Part shown: in pieces, positions 24,234 through 31,807 of the stretch
Position numbering within the stretch: the first letter of the stretch is position 1
How the letters are laid out: each line of letters begins with the position of its first letter
Assembly: GCF_001655775.1 (NCBI RefSeq)
Contig: NZ_LXFF01000034.1
Location: 1 to 32,572, forward strand
Reading direction: 5' to 3'
From: Candidatus Arthromitus sp. SFB-turkey
GTDB lineage: Bacteria; Bacillota; Clostridia; Clostridiales; Clostridiaceae
DNA length: 32,572 nucleotides
Position numbers and translations under genes: made by a program
The notes under the pieces: model-generated
Seen by the model: only the letters and a program-made list of their open reading frames with translations
Database searches by the model: none
Told to the model about the DNA's origin: nothing

Positions 24234-24707
24234 TTATGGGAATATTTTTTCATAAAGATCATAATAGTGCGCTAATTCATCAGGATCACCTTGATCTACA
24301 GGGTCACGTCCAGAAAGAATCAGAGTTACATTCATTGTGTAAAGCCATTCATCAAATGTTAATATATGTGGATTTCCAGACACATAAATAAAATCCTTCA
24401 TATTTTCATAAAGATATTCATTAAATAACTTTATATCACGATCTGCACACTGAAATAAAAAACGATTAAAGGAATCTCTATTTCCAAGCATTTTTGGAAT
24501 TGAGAAGTAACCATTTTCAAGATAATAACGTTCAAATGTACGAATTATATGATCAATACCCCAATATCTACCTAAGTTATCGTAATCTATAAGTGCGGCG
24601 TTAGCAACTTGTGTTTGTCCTCCAGAAAAATCTATTGAAGTAAATGGAATAGCTAAAGTTATTGAAGCAATAATACTTGCAATTAACTTTTTTATATTTT
24701 TTTTCAT
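24234..24707 (-). CDS. Small secreted protein of unknown function
   Basis: A 157-residue exported protein. Residues 1-37 form a signal peptide (KKNIKKLIASIIASITLAIP, cleavage after VANA), very like the one of the broken gene at 23538. The mature part, about 120 residues, is rich in Tyr, Phe, Asp and Leu, has one cysteine (C87) and seems mostly helical, with FERYYLENGYFSIPKML, FNRFLFQCADRDIKLFNEYL and a C-terminal acidic DELAHYYDLYEKIFP. The order of helices and the D-D-E-spacing loosely recall DUF4214-type repeats (LF-EYLYEN) but the pattern is too divergent to claim. AGGGAGG lies eight bases before the ATG, with its own promoter and terminator. I do not recognise the family. Confidence 0.75.
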   Translation of the reverse strand: MKKNIKKLIASIIASITLAIPFTSIDFSGGQTQVANAALIDYDNLGRYWGIDHIIRTFERYYLENGYFSIPKMLGNRDSFNRFLFQCADRDIKLFNEYLYENMKDFIYVSGNPHILTFDEWLYTMNVTLILSGRDPVDQGDPDELAHYYDLYEKIFP

Positions 24708-24741
24708 TTCAAATCCTCCCTAAAATTATCAATCTTACACA

Positions 24742-24770
24742 ATTGTATCATGAAATTAATATAAAGTAAA
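24742..24770 (-). promoter_or_regulatory. Promoter of the 24234-24707 secreted protein
   Basis: On the minus strand TTTACT (24770-24765) and TACAAT (24747-24742) are separated by 17 bases. The -35 begins six bases after the rqcH stop codon, and no terminator separates the two genes. Confidence 0.7.
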
Positions 24771-24775
24771 TAAAA

Positions 24776-26485
24776 TTAATTATTATATAAATGTATATTT
24801 AATTCATTTATAGAAGAAGGAGGAGTTGTATAAATTGTTTTATTTGAAGAATATATTACCATTCCAGGTTTTGCATGAGGCATTTTTTTAATATTTTTAA
24901 CTTTGGTGTAGTCAACGGGAACATTTGATGAAGTTGAAGCTTTGCTATAAAAGGCTGCGAGTTTTCCTGCTATTTCTATTAGTTTGTCATCTGGGTTGTT
25001 GTGAGCAAGAATTACATGACTTCCTGGAATATTTTTTGTATGAAACCATGTATAATCTTCTTTTGAAATTTTAAATGTTAAAGATTCATTTTGGATATTA
25101 TTTTTACCTACAAAAATTGAAATTCCACTTGATGTTATGTAATGATAAGGTTGTGATTTAACAATTTCATTTTTGGTTTTAGTTTTAATATTTTTTAAAT
25201 ATCCACTTCTAACAAGCTCTTCTCTAATTTCATCAATATCATTTTCATTTTGTATTTTATCTAGATTATTTAAAACAGAATTTAAATATTCAATTTCTTT
25301 GGTGCATTCTAGTATGTTTTGCTCGTTCATAGTTTCAGACTTTTTAAGCTTTTTGTATTTTTTATAGTAGTTCTCTATGTTTTGTGAAGCGTGTAATTTT
25401 GGATTTAGTTTTATTGTTATATTTTCTAAATTTTCACTAAAATAATTTTGTACAGTTATCGAACTTTCTCCACCTTTTAACATGAAAATATTTGCAGAAA
25501 TTAAATCTCCATACAATTTGAAGATATCTTTATTTTCACTTTCTTTAAGAGCATTTTTAAATATCTCAATTTTTTTACTAGATTTTTGAATAACGGAGTT
25601 TATAACCTTTTTAATATTTGTAATTTTATTGTTTAGATTATCAAAAATATTTTTATTAACTATGAAATTATCAAGAAGCTCATTTAAGTTGTTAAATTCT
25701 ATTTTTTGATCATAAGAGTTAATATCAAAACAGTAAAAATCTTTGTACGTATTATTTGTCATATATAATATAGGTTTTGTTTTGATATTTTTAAATAAAT
25801 CTTCTATTATATTAAATTTTTGTTCAATGGATTTATCATCTACAAGATTGAAAATAAATTTTGATAAGGGGGTAGATATTCCTTGAAATATTTTAGAGTA
25901 CATATTTTCATTAATTTCTATAATATTTAGAAGTTTTTTAAAATCCTCAAACTCAAAATTAAAAGGGTTTAATTTCAAATCATCTTTAGGAGGATATTTG
26001 TATATTGAACCAGGTAAAAGTGTTCTATAGGAATTGTTGTTATGTGAAAGATGTTTTATTGAATCTAAAACTTTGTTAGTTGATTTATCAATTAAAGAAA
26101 TATTGCTATGTTTACCCATAAGTTCAATTATTAGTTCAAAGCTATTCATATCTCCAAGTTCATTTCTGTTATCTATAATCAATTTTAAAATCCTATCATT
26201 TTCAATTTGAATGATTTCTTTTATAGTTCCGTTAAGTATGTATTTTTTAAGGATTGTGTTAAACATAAAGTTTGATTTTTGAGTTTCGTATTTATTATTT
26301 GTAAAATTTATTGTGCTGTATTTTGAATTTGCACTTATTAATAAATTGTGATTTTCTCCATTGCATCTTATTGTAAAAATAACATCGTGTTTTTCAAATT
26401 GGTTTATTTTACGAATCTTACCATTTGTTATTTTTGGAACCAATTCTTTAATTAATGTGTTTAGAAATACTCCATCCATTGGCAT
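24776..26485 (-). CDS. rqcH: Ribosome quality control protein RqcH (NFACT / fibronectin-binding-A family)
   Basis: In Bacillus, RqcH binds stalled 50S subunits and adds C-terminal alanine tails to nascent chains with tRNA-Ala, marking them for degradation. The protein has about 569 residues from MPMDGVFL at 26485, chosen because GAGGTG lies six bases upstream; an in-frame GTG at 26494 is part of that site. The NFACT-N domain includes the D97-R98 pair (ENDRILKL) that in B. subtilis RqcH is needed for tRNA binding. A long Lys/Asn-rich middle with coiled coils follows (about 285-430), and the NFACT-R domain is at about 440-545 (YHYITSSGISIFVGKNN, WFHTKNIPGSHVIL, NVPVDYTKVKNIKK). Older annotations call the family fibronectin-binding protein. 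Confidence is high. Confidence 0.93.
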   Translation of the reverse strand: MPMDGVFLNTLIKELVPKITNGKIRKINQFEKHDVIFTIRCNGENHNLLISANSKYSTINFTNNKYETQKSNFMFNTILKKYILNGTIKEIIQIENDRILKLIIDNRNELGDMNSFELIIELMGKHSNISLIDKSTNKVLDSIKHLSHNNNSYRTLLPGSIYKYPPKDDLKLNPFNFEFEDFKKLLNIIEINENMYSKIFQGISTPLSKFIFNLVDDKSIEQKFNIIEDLFKNIKTKPILYMTNNTYKDFYCFDINSYDQKIEFNNLNELLDNFIVNKNIFDNLNNKITNIKKVINSVIQKSSKKIEIFKNALKESENKDIFKLYGDLISANIFMLKGGESSITVQNYFSENLENITIKLNPKLHASQNIENYYKKYKKLKKSETMNEQNILECTKEIEYLNSVLNNLDKIQNENDIDEIREELVRSGYLKNIKTKTKNEIVKSQPYHYITSSGISIFVGKNNIQNESLTFKISKEDYTWFHTKNIPGSHVILAHNNPDDKLIEIAGKLAAFYSKASTSSNVPVDYTKVKNIKKMPHAKPGMVIYSSNKTIYTTPPSSINELNIHLYNN

Positions 26486-26503
26486 ATAAATCACCTCAAC
26501 TAG

Positions 26504-26512
26504 ATTATAACA
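26504..26512 (-). promoter_or_regulatory. Extended -10 promoter of rqcH
   Basis: On the minus strand TGTTATAAT, a TG-extended -10 element, covers 26512-26504. The leader before the ATG would be only about 13 bases, just enough for GAGGTG. No good -35 is seen, as is usual for extended -10 promoters. Confidence 0.55.
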
Positions 26513-26552
26513 TAAAACAATTTTAAAAAAATATTTTACATTTATAATTAAG

Positions 26553-26613
26553 TAATAATTATTAATATTTAATATTAATTATCATTTACAAATAAAATTA
26601 ATTATGATATAAT
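26553..26613 (+). promoter_or_regulatory. Fur/PerR-type boxes and promoter of the peroxiredoxin gene
   Basis: The 15-mer TAATATT-A-ATTATCA at 26570-26584 matches the Fur/PerR 7-1-7 pattern at 12 of 14 positions and abuts -35 TTTACA (26585-26590). TATAAT follows at 26608-26613 after 17 bases. The perfect 12-base palindrome TAATAATTATTA at 26553-26564 could be a second site. The block 26569-26613 agrees at 37 of 45 positions with 19479-19523 in front of the heme cassette. Confidence 0.75.
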
Positions 26614-26711
26614 GAATTCGTGATATGAAGCTTATGTCTTAAGTTTCGTTTTATAGTCCATATTGGTTATGGTTTTCATTTTAAAATATTAGAGAAGAGA
26701 GGTAATGGAAT

Positions 26712-27275
26712 ATGTCACTTATAAACAAAGAAGTTTCTGATTTTAATGTACAAGCTTTTCATAATGGTGAGTTTAGAACTGTAAGTAAGAATGATATTTT
26801 AGGTAAATGGAGTGTATTTTTCTTCTATCCAGCAGATTTTACATTTGTGTGTCCAACCGAGTTAGAAGATTTAGCTAACCTTTACAGTGAATTTAAAGAG
26901 GCAGGATGTGAAGTTTATTCAGTCTCTACTGATACACATTTTGTACATAAGGCATGGCATGATGCTTCTGAAAGTATAAAGAAAATTAAATATGTTATGT
27001 TAGGAGATCCTGATCACGTTCTTTCTAAAGATTTTGAAGTTTATATTGAAGGTGCAGGTTTAGCAGAGCGTGGTACTTTCATTGTTAATCCAGAAGGGAA
27101 AATAGTTTCTTATGAAGTAAGTGCTGGTAATGTTGGACGTAATGCTGAAGAATTACTTCGTAAATTACAAGCTAGTCAGTTTGTAGCACAATATGGGGAT
27201 CAAGTTTGTCCTGCAAGATGGAAACCTGGAAGCGAAACATTAAAACCAGGTATAGATTTAGTAGGTAAACTATAA
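26712..27275 (+). CDS. ahpC: Alkyl hydroperoxide reductase C / 2-Cys peroxiredoxin
   Basis: Reduces hydrogen peroxide, organic peroxides and peroxynitrite. The 187 residues match AhpC: peroxidatic C47 in DFTFVCPTE, resolving C166 in VCPARW, T44 and the catalytic arginine region AERGTFIV. The C-terminal GSETLKPGIDLVGKL is typical of AhpC. The start is ATG 26712, with GAGAGG nine bases upstream. No ahpF reductase gene follows; the reductant partner must be elsewhere. It is monocistronic with a strong terminator. The promoter carries a Fur/PerR-type box, so induction by peroxide or iron limitation is expected. Confidence 0.95.
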   Translation: MSLINKEVSDFNVQAFHNGEFRTVSKNDILGKWSVFFFYPADFTFVCPTELEDLANLYSEFKEAGCEVYSVSTDTHFVHKAWHDASESIKKIKYVMLGDPDHVLSKDFEVYIEGAGLAERGTFIVNPEGKIVSYEVSAGNVGRNAEELLRKLQASQFVAQYGDQVCPARWKPGSETLKPGIDLVGKL

Positions 27276-27304
27276 TTTTGAGTTTTATACTTGTTTCTGT
27301 AATT

Positions 27305-27346
27305 AACAAGCTTGTTGTATATTACAACAGGCTTGTTTTTATTTTT
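27305..27346 (+). terminator. Intrinsic terminator of ahpC
   Basis: AACAAGCTTGTTGTA (27305-27319) pairs with TACAACAGGCTTGTT (27323-27337), 15 pairs with one G-U, loop TAT, then T-rich sequence. The gap 27347-27453 shows no convincing promoter for the pilus operon. Confidence 0.92.
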
Positions 27347-27453
27347 TGTATTTTATGAAAATAAAAATATTTTATTATTTTGTGATTATTTGAATAATTA
27401 GCAAAAAATGTGAAATAACTTAAATAAATTTTATTGAATTTGGGGTGGTTATT

Positions 27454-28848
27454 GTGGTTTTAGAAGATATTGAATTGAATTTATTAATGTATGTTAATTA
27501 TGATTTTGCAAAAAAATTTAACGTTTTACCTATAAGGAGATATGAAAACGGAATCATAATAATTTGTTCTGAAATCAAAGATAGCGTAATGAATGATTTA
27601 AAAATTATGTTTAATGAAAACATAGTTCCTTATGTTCATTCAAGAGAAACAGTTGAAGAAAACATAAATTATTATTATGAAATTTTTAATGAGAGACAAG
27701 CATCATCTGAAAATTATTCAGAAGATTTATATGAAGAAATATTTAAAACAGCTATAAAAATGAGAGTAAGTGATATACATATTGAACCTCAAAGTGATGG
27801 AGTGAATGTTAGATTTAGATATAATGGAGATCTTAAAATTTTTAAAAAGATATCCTATGTTTCTTATAAATTTATATCTACAAAGATAAAAGTTTTAAGT
27901 AATCTTGATATAACAGAGAAGAGAATATCTCAAGATGGAAAAATAATTTACAATTATAATGGAAATAAATACAACATACGTGTCTCTACATTGCTAATTT
28001 CTAAAGGGGAAAAAATTTCTCTTAGAATTCACTATAATGAAATGATTTATGAAAATATTGAGGATTTAGGTTTTAGTGAAGAGCAAGTTGAAATTTTAGA
28101 AAAGTATTTAAAAAAGAAGAGCGGAATGATTGTATTATCAGGTCCTACAGGAAGTGGGAAATCTACAACTTTATATAAATTTATTGAGTATTTAAATAAT
28201 GAAAAAGTTAGCATCTATACAATTGAAGACCCTATAGAGTATGAAATTGATGGAGTGAATCAAAGTTCTACAAATGAAAAAGTTGGACTTACTTTTGAAA
28301 AAATATCGAGAAATATTTTAAGACATGATCCGGACATATTTATGATTGGAGAAATAAGAGATTATGAGACTGCAAAGGTTGCTGTGTCGTCTTCTGTAGT
28401 TGGTCATAAAGTTTTTTCAACAATACACGCTAAAGATTCAATTTCTGTAATTACTCGTTTAATTGATTTGGGTGTTAGTGAGTTTTTAGCAATAGACTCT
28501 ATAGATTTAGTTATTTCACAGAGATTAGTAAAAAAATTATGTAGATGTAAGAGAAAAGAATCGCTTGAAGAACGAATTATATTTAATACAAAATACGAAA
28601 AAGGCAAATATTATTCGCCAAAAGGTTGTGAAAAATGTAAATTTACAGGATATAGTGGAAGAATTTTATTGAATGAAATTTTAATAATAGATGATATAAT
28701 AAAGGATATGCTTTTGGAAAAAAAATCCATTAATGAAATAAAACAGTATATAAAAAGCAAATATTTTAAATATTCCTTTGAATATAACGTTAAAAATCTT
28801 ATAGATAGTGGTGATGTATATATATTAGATTTGGAGATGTTAAAGTAG
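27454..28848 (+). CDS. GspE/PilB/ComGA-type pilus assembly ATPase
   Basis: Cytoplasmic hexameric ATPase that drives pilin polymerisation. From GTG 27454 it has 464 residues; GGGGTGG ends five bases upstream, and another in-frame GTG at 27445 lies inside that site. An N-terminal GspE-II-like domain is short. Then come VSDIHIEP, Walker A GPTGSGKST (about 230-238), the Asp-box EDPIEYEIDGVNQ, Walker B around MIGEIRD (about 299) and the His-box STIHAKD. A zinc-type tetracysteine is present (CRCKRKE and CEKCKFTGYSGR), typical of assembly rather than retraction ATPases. It heads the operon with the PilC-like gene immediately after. The system could be a type IV pilus, a type II secretion system or a competence pseudopilus. 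Confidence 0.93.
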   Translation: MVLEDIELNLLMYVNYDFAKKFNVLPIRRYENGIIIICSEIKDSVMNDLKIMFNENIVPYVHSRETVEENINYYYEIFNERQASSENYSEDLYEEIFKTAIKMRVSDIHIEPQSDGVNVRFRYNGDLKIFKKISYVSYKFISTKIKVLSNLDITEKRISQDGKIIYNYNGNKYNIRVSTLLISKGEKISLRIHYNEMIYENIEDLGFSEEQVEILEKYLKKKSGMIVLSGPTGSGKSTTLYKFIEYLNNEKVSIYTIEDPIEYEIDGVNQSSTNEKVGLTFEKISRNILRHDPDIFMIGEIRDYETAKVAVSSSVVGHKVFSTIHAKDSISVITRLIDLGVSEFLAIDSIDLVISQRLVKKLCRCKRKESLEERIIFNTKYEKGKYYSPKGCEKCKFTGYSGRILLNEILIIDDIIKDMLLEKKSINEIKQYIKSKYFKYSFEYNVKNLIDSGDVYILDLEMLK

Positions 28849-28849
28849 A

Positions 28850-30040
28850 ATGGGGAATTATATTATTTTAATTAGAGATAATGGAATATTTAAAATTATT
28901 ACATATTGTGGAAATTTTATTGATTTTTTAAATGAATGTAAATACAAAATTTATTTCAAAATTAGAGTGCCATCGTTTTTAGTTTTTCGTAGAAAATTGA
29001 AAATATCGTGGTACAAAAGATTTTGTGAAGATCTTTATTTTTTACATATAAGTGGAGTGTCTATAATAGATTCAATATCTATTTTCAAACAAAATGTTGA
29101 AAATTCTAAGAACAAAAAGATGAGTTTATTTTATAAAGTTATATATGATAAGTTAATAAAAGGAAATTCTTTATACAAATCTATAAAGTCTACAAAATAC
29201 GAATTTGATAATATATTTTTGTCTTTGATAAAGATTAGTGAGGAAACAGGAAATTTATCTGAAATATTAAAGAATTTATCTAAATATTATGAAGAAAAGA
29301 TTTTAATAAATAATAAGGTTAAGTCATCTCTTTTATATCCTACATTGTTATCTGGAGTTTTATTTATATTGTTTAATCTATGTATCTTATATTTTATTCC
29401 TAATTATGTTGATTCATTTCAATCGCAGTTTTCCAATTTACCAAGTTATAGTTTAGTGTTTATAAATGCATGTTTATTTATAAATGATAATTATGGTGTG
29501 TTTTTAATTATTATGTTGTTATTTTTATTAATTTTTATAAAAAGTTTTAGAGTGAAAGGATTTTTAACAAAATTTTTTCTAAAGATTTCTTTATTTAGAA
29601 AAATATATTTTAAGTATTGTCAATTAAAATTTATACAAGCATTGTATTACATGATAAATAGTGGAATTGATATATCAAAAGCATTAAAAATAATGTCTTC
29701 CATAAAAAGCGAGCCTTATGCGATTTATTCAAAATATGTTTATGAGCAAATAAATCAGGGATTTGATTTTTGTGAAGCTTTGAAGAGTGCAAAAATTTTT
29801 GAATCTGAAGTTATTTCTATAATAAAAGTTGGGGAAAAGAGTTCAAATTTAAATTTGTCATTAAAAAATATTTGGACAGGTTGTTCGAAAAAGTATTATC
29901 AAATTATGGATAGAAGCACAAAGTTAATAGAGCCAATTTTTATTTTAATTTGTGGGATTTTAGTAATAATATTTGTTTCAATTTTTATATTGCCTCTTAT
30001 ATCTTATGACAATTTTAGTCATATTTGGGAGGGGATATAG
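28850..30040 (+). CDS. GspF/PilC/ComGB-type inner-membrane platform protein
   Basis: Membrane protein that links the ATPase to the growing pilus. The 396 residues have the two GspF domains (about 55-180 and 255-385): first FCEDLYFLHISGVSIIDSI and SLIKISEETGNLSEIL, second FIQALYYMINSGIDISKAL and SIIKVGEKSSNL. Membrane segments are at about 160-182, 215-232 and 361-384. The gene starts one base after the ATPase stop and overlaps the next gene by one base (TAGTG), so all are translated together. Confidence 0.92.
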   Translation: MGNYIILIRDNGIFKIITYCGNFIDFLNECKYKIYFKIRVPSFLVFRRKLKISWYKRFCEDLYFLHISGVSIIDSISIFKQNVENSKNKKMSLFYKVIYDKLIKGNSLYKSIKSTKYEFDNIFLSLIKISEETGNLSEILKNLSKYYEEKILINNKVKSSLLYPTLLSGVLFILFNLCILYFIPNYVDSFQSQFSNLPSYSLVFINACLFINDNYGVFLIIMLLFLLIFIKSFRVKGFLTKFFLKISLFRKIYFKYCQLKFIQALYYMINSGIDISKALKIMSSIKSEPYAIYSKYVYEQINQGFDFCEALKSAKIFESEVISIIKVGEKSSNLNLSLKNIWTGCSKKYYQIMDRSTKLIEPIFILICGILVIIFVSIFILPLISYDNFSHIWEGI

Positions 30041-30474
30041 TGAAAAAACAAGGAGTTATTATTTTAGAAAATTTATTAGCATTTGTTTTAATTATGGTTA
30101 TTATGGGGGGAATCTTTCTGGGGGTTGACCAATTAAAAAATGTTTATAGTAAATATGAACATAATAAGTTTAAAATGCAATTTTTAAATTTTATTAATTT
30201 GGGAAAGTACAAAGCTTTTAATGATTCAAATATGTACACTATAAGATTTGATGAAAAAAGTATATCTCTTATTGATAAAGAACACGTTATAGTTAATAGA
30301 TTTAATTTTCCTAAAAATATTAAAATGGTTAAATTTAATGGGATTAATAATAGAACTTTAACCATTCAAAGTAATGGACTAATAGCAAGAGGTGCAACAT
30401 TTACATATTCATTTGATAAAAAATTAAATGAAATAACAATAGCTGCTGTTACAGGGAAAGTTAATTATGGTTAA
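30040..30474 (+). CDS. Pseudopilin, GspH/ComGD-like
   Basis: The start is GTG 30040, chosen over a TTG 15 bases upstream because GGGAGGGG precedes it and it gives a canonical prepilin leader KKQG. Processing after that Gly would leave VIILENLLAFVLIMVIMGGI with the conserved E5 and a long hydrophobic helix. The remainder, about 105 residues, is beta-rich with SNGLIARGATFTYSF and ITIAAVTGKV near the end, the pattern of GspH/FimT and ComGD minor pilins. The role is probably at the pilus tip or as priming subunit. It overlaps the next gene by eight bases. Confidence 0.87.
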   Translation: MKKQGVIILENLLAFVLIMVIMGGIFLGVDQLKNVYSKYEHNKFKMQFLNFINLGKYKAFNDSNMYTIRFDEKSISLIDKEHVIVNRFNFPKNIKMVKFNGINNRTLTIQSNGLIARGATFTYSFDKKLNEITIAAVTGKVNYG

Positions 30475-30859
30475 AGTGCGAAAAGAAGGTTCAATATTAA
30501 TTAGAAGTTTATTTTTTGTAGTTATAATTTTTACACTAAGTTTATCTATTTTTAGATTTCAAAATTTAAATTTAAGAAGTGTGCATTTCGTATTGATTAC
30601 AAAGAAAATTACTAATTATATTGATGTTATAAAAAATGAATTGTATTTTAATAAACAAAATTTGTACATAGGAAATGGAATTTATATAAGGGAAGAAAAT
30701 TTAAATTTAAAAAACTATAAAGAGTTTAATGAAATTTTCGAAAATAATGTTGATAATGACGAAAATTATTTTTATTTAGAATCAAAATCTCCCAATGTTA
30801 TTAATATAACTTATTTTTATAAACAAAAATCGTTATTAAGTGAAGAATTTGAAATTTAA
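30467..30859 (+). CDS. Pilin-like protein without E5, possibly ComGE-like
   Basis: The 130-residue protein begins KVRKEG, then SILIRSLFFVVIIFTLSLSI. This has the prepilin shape (basic leader ending in Gly, then hydrophobic helix), but position 5 of the mature form is Arg where Glu is normal. Position in the operon and size fit ComGE. The C-terminal part is Asn/Glu/Tyr-rich, without clear motifs. It starts within the end of the previous gene. Confidence 0.7.
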   Translation: MVKVRKEGSILIRSLFFVVIIFTLSLSIFRFQNLNLRSVHFVLITKKITNYIDVIKNELYFNKQNLYIGNGIYIREENLNLKNYKEFNEIFENNVDNDENYFYLESKSPNVINITYFYKQKSLLSEEFEI

Positions 30860-30879
30860 TATTTGGAGGTGTACTGAAT

Positions 30880-31347
30880 ATTATAGGACTTAAAAAAAGT
30901 GGTAGTATGCTTTTGGAATCTGTAGTTTGTTTATTGATTTTTGTAGTTATTGGAATATTTATAAGTAATTTTATTATAGGAAGTTCAAAAAGCGTGATTT
31001 TAAATAACCAACTTTCATCTGATACTTTAAAAATGAGAGAACTTGAAGTTTTTTTGAATAGTGAGTTTGATGAATATTCTTTTGATTTTAAGATTGTATC
31101 GGATAATAAAATTTACTACAAAAAGATAGTTCCTATTAGTTCAGAAAAGTGTGAGGTAAAAGAAAGAGAAATAAGTTTTAAAAATGGAGTTATCCAACTT
31201 AGATATGATAATAGAAATGTTACGAATTTATTAAGAGGAGTACAAAAGTTTGAAATTTATAACAGAGGAAAATTAATATTTGTTGATATTGAATTAAATG
31301 ATATGAAGTTAACAAAGGTTATTTCTTCAATGTCTTATAATATTTGA
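30880..31347 (+). CDS. Pseudopilin, ComGF-like, with probable ATT start
   Basis: The frame's first ATG (30907) would give MLLES, which lies inside the mature helix and lacks the leader. Read upstream in frame, the peptide is IIGLKKSG followed by SMLLESVVCLLIFVVIGIFI, a perfect prepilin cleavage site (after the Gly at 30901) with E5. GGAGGT (30865-30870) lies nine bases before ATT at 30880, and no ATG, GTG or TTG is available in this frame upstream. So initiation at ATT (or the CTG at 30874, which is too close) is proposed, giving 155 residues. The C-terminal part with FKNGVIQLRY and LLRGVQKFEIYNRGKLIFVDIEL resembles ComGF. Confidence 0.7.
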   Translation: MIGLKKSGSMLLESVVCLLIFVVIGIFISNFIIGSSKSVILNNQLSSDTLKMRELEVFLNSEFDEYSFDFKIVSDNKIYYKKIVPISSEKCEVKEREISFKNGVIQLRYDNRNVTNLLRGVQKFEIYNRGKLIFVDIELNDMKLTKVISSMSYNI

Positions 31348-31349
31348 TA

Positions 31350-31790
31350 ATGAAAAAAAGAGGGGTAATTTATATACCATTTTTAATGGTATTAATATTA
31401 ATATTTGGTTTTGTAATCAATTCAAATTATATAAGTAGAAATATAGAAGTTTATTTGGATTATGAAAATATTTCTGAAATTCATAAGATTGATGCCATAG
31501 ATAAATTTATTTCACAGCTTGAGTTTTACAAAGATGATTACTATAACAAAGTTGATCTTGAATTTATAGATGGTGGGGTCACTTTTTTAGATTATGTGAA
31601 AAATAATAATTTAAAATTATTTAAGGGGAATTTTTATATTTTAGATTTTATATTGGGGAATAAAGTGAATCCAAATAATGATAAGATTGTATTTTATTAT
31701 AGCACTGAAAATAGAGAGGGGTACTATTTTTATGTTAAAGAACACGGAAGAAATATTGATTTGAATATTGCTCGTGTTTTTAGAGTTTAG
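31350..31790 (+). CDS. Pilin-like protein without E5, possibly ComGG/GspK-like
   Basis: The gene starts at ATG 31350, two bases after the previous stop and without a clear Shine-Dalgarno, so by coupling. The N-terminus is KKRG, then VIYIPFLMVLILIFGFVI, prepilin-like but with Pro in place of E5. Lack of E5 is typical of GspK/PilX-class tip pilins. About 147 residues; the rest is Asp/Tyr/Asn-rich with a beta-type C-terminus. It is the fourth pilin-like gene of the operon. Confidence 0.7.
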   Translation: MKKRGVIYIPFLMVLILIFGFVINSNYISRNIEVYLDYENISEIHKIDAIDKFISQLEFYKDDYYNKVDLEFIDGGVTFLDYVKNNNLKLFKGNFYILDFILGNKVNPNNDKIVFYYSTENREGYYFYVKEHGRNIDLNIARVFRV

Positions 31791-31807
31791 TGTGTTTTGG
31801 AGGGATT

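Noticed and set aside
25173-25367. Plus-strand frame of 64 codons opposite rqcH
   Set aside because: Antisense to the RqcH coiled-coil region; hydrophobic composition is the mirror of Lys/Glu-rich codons.
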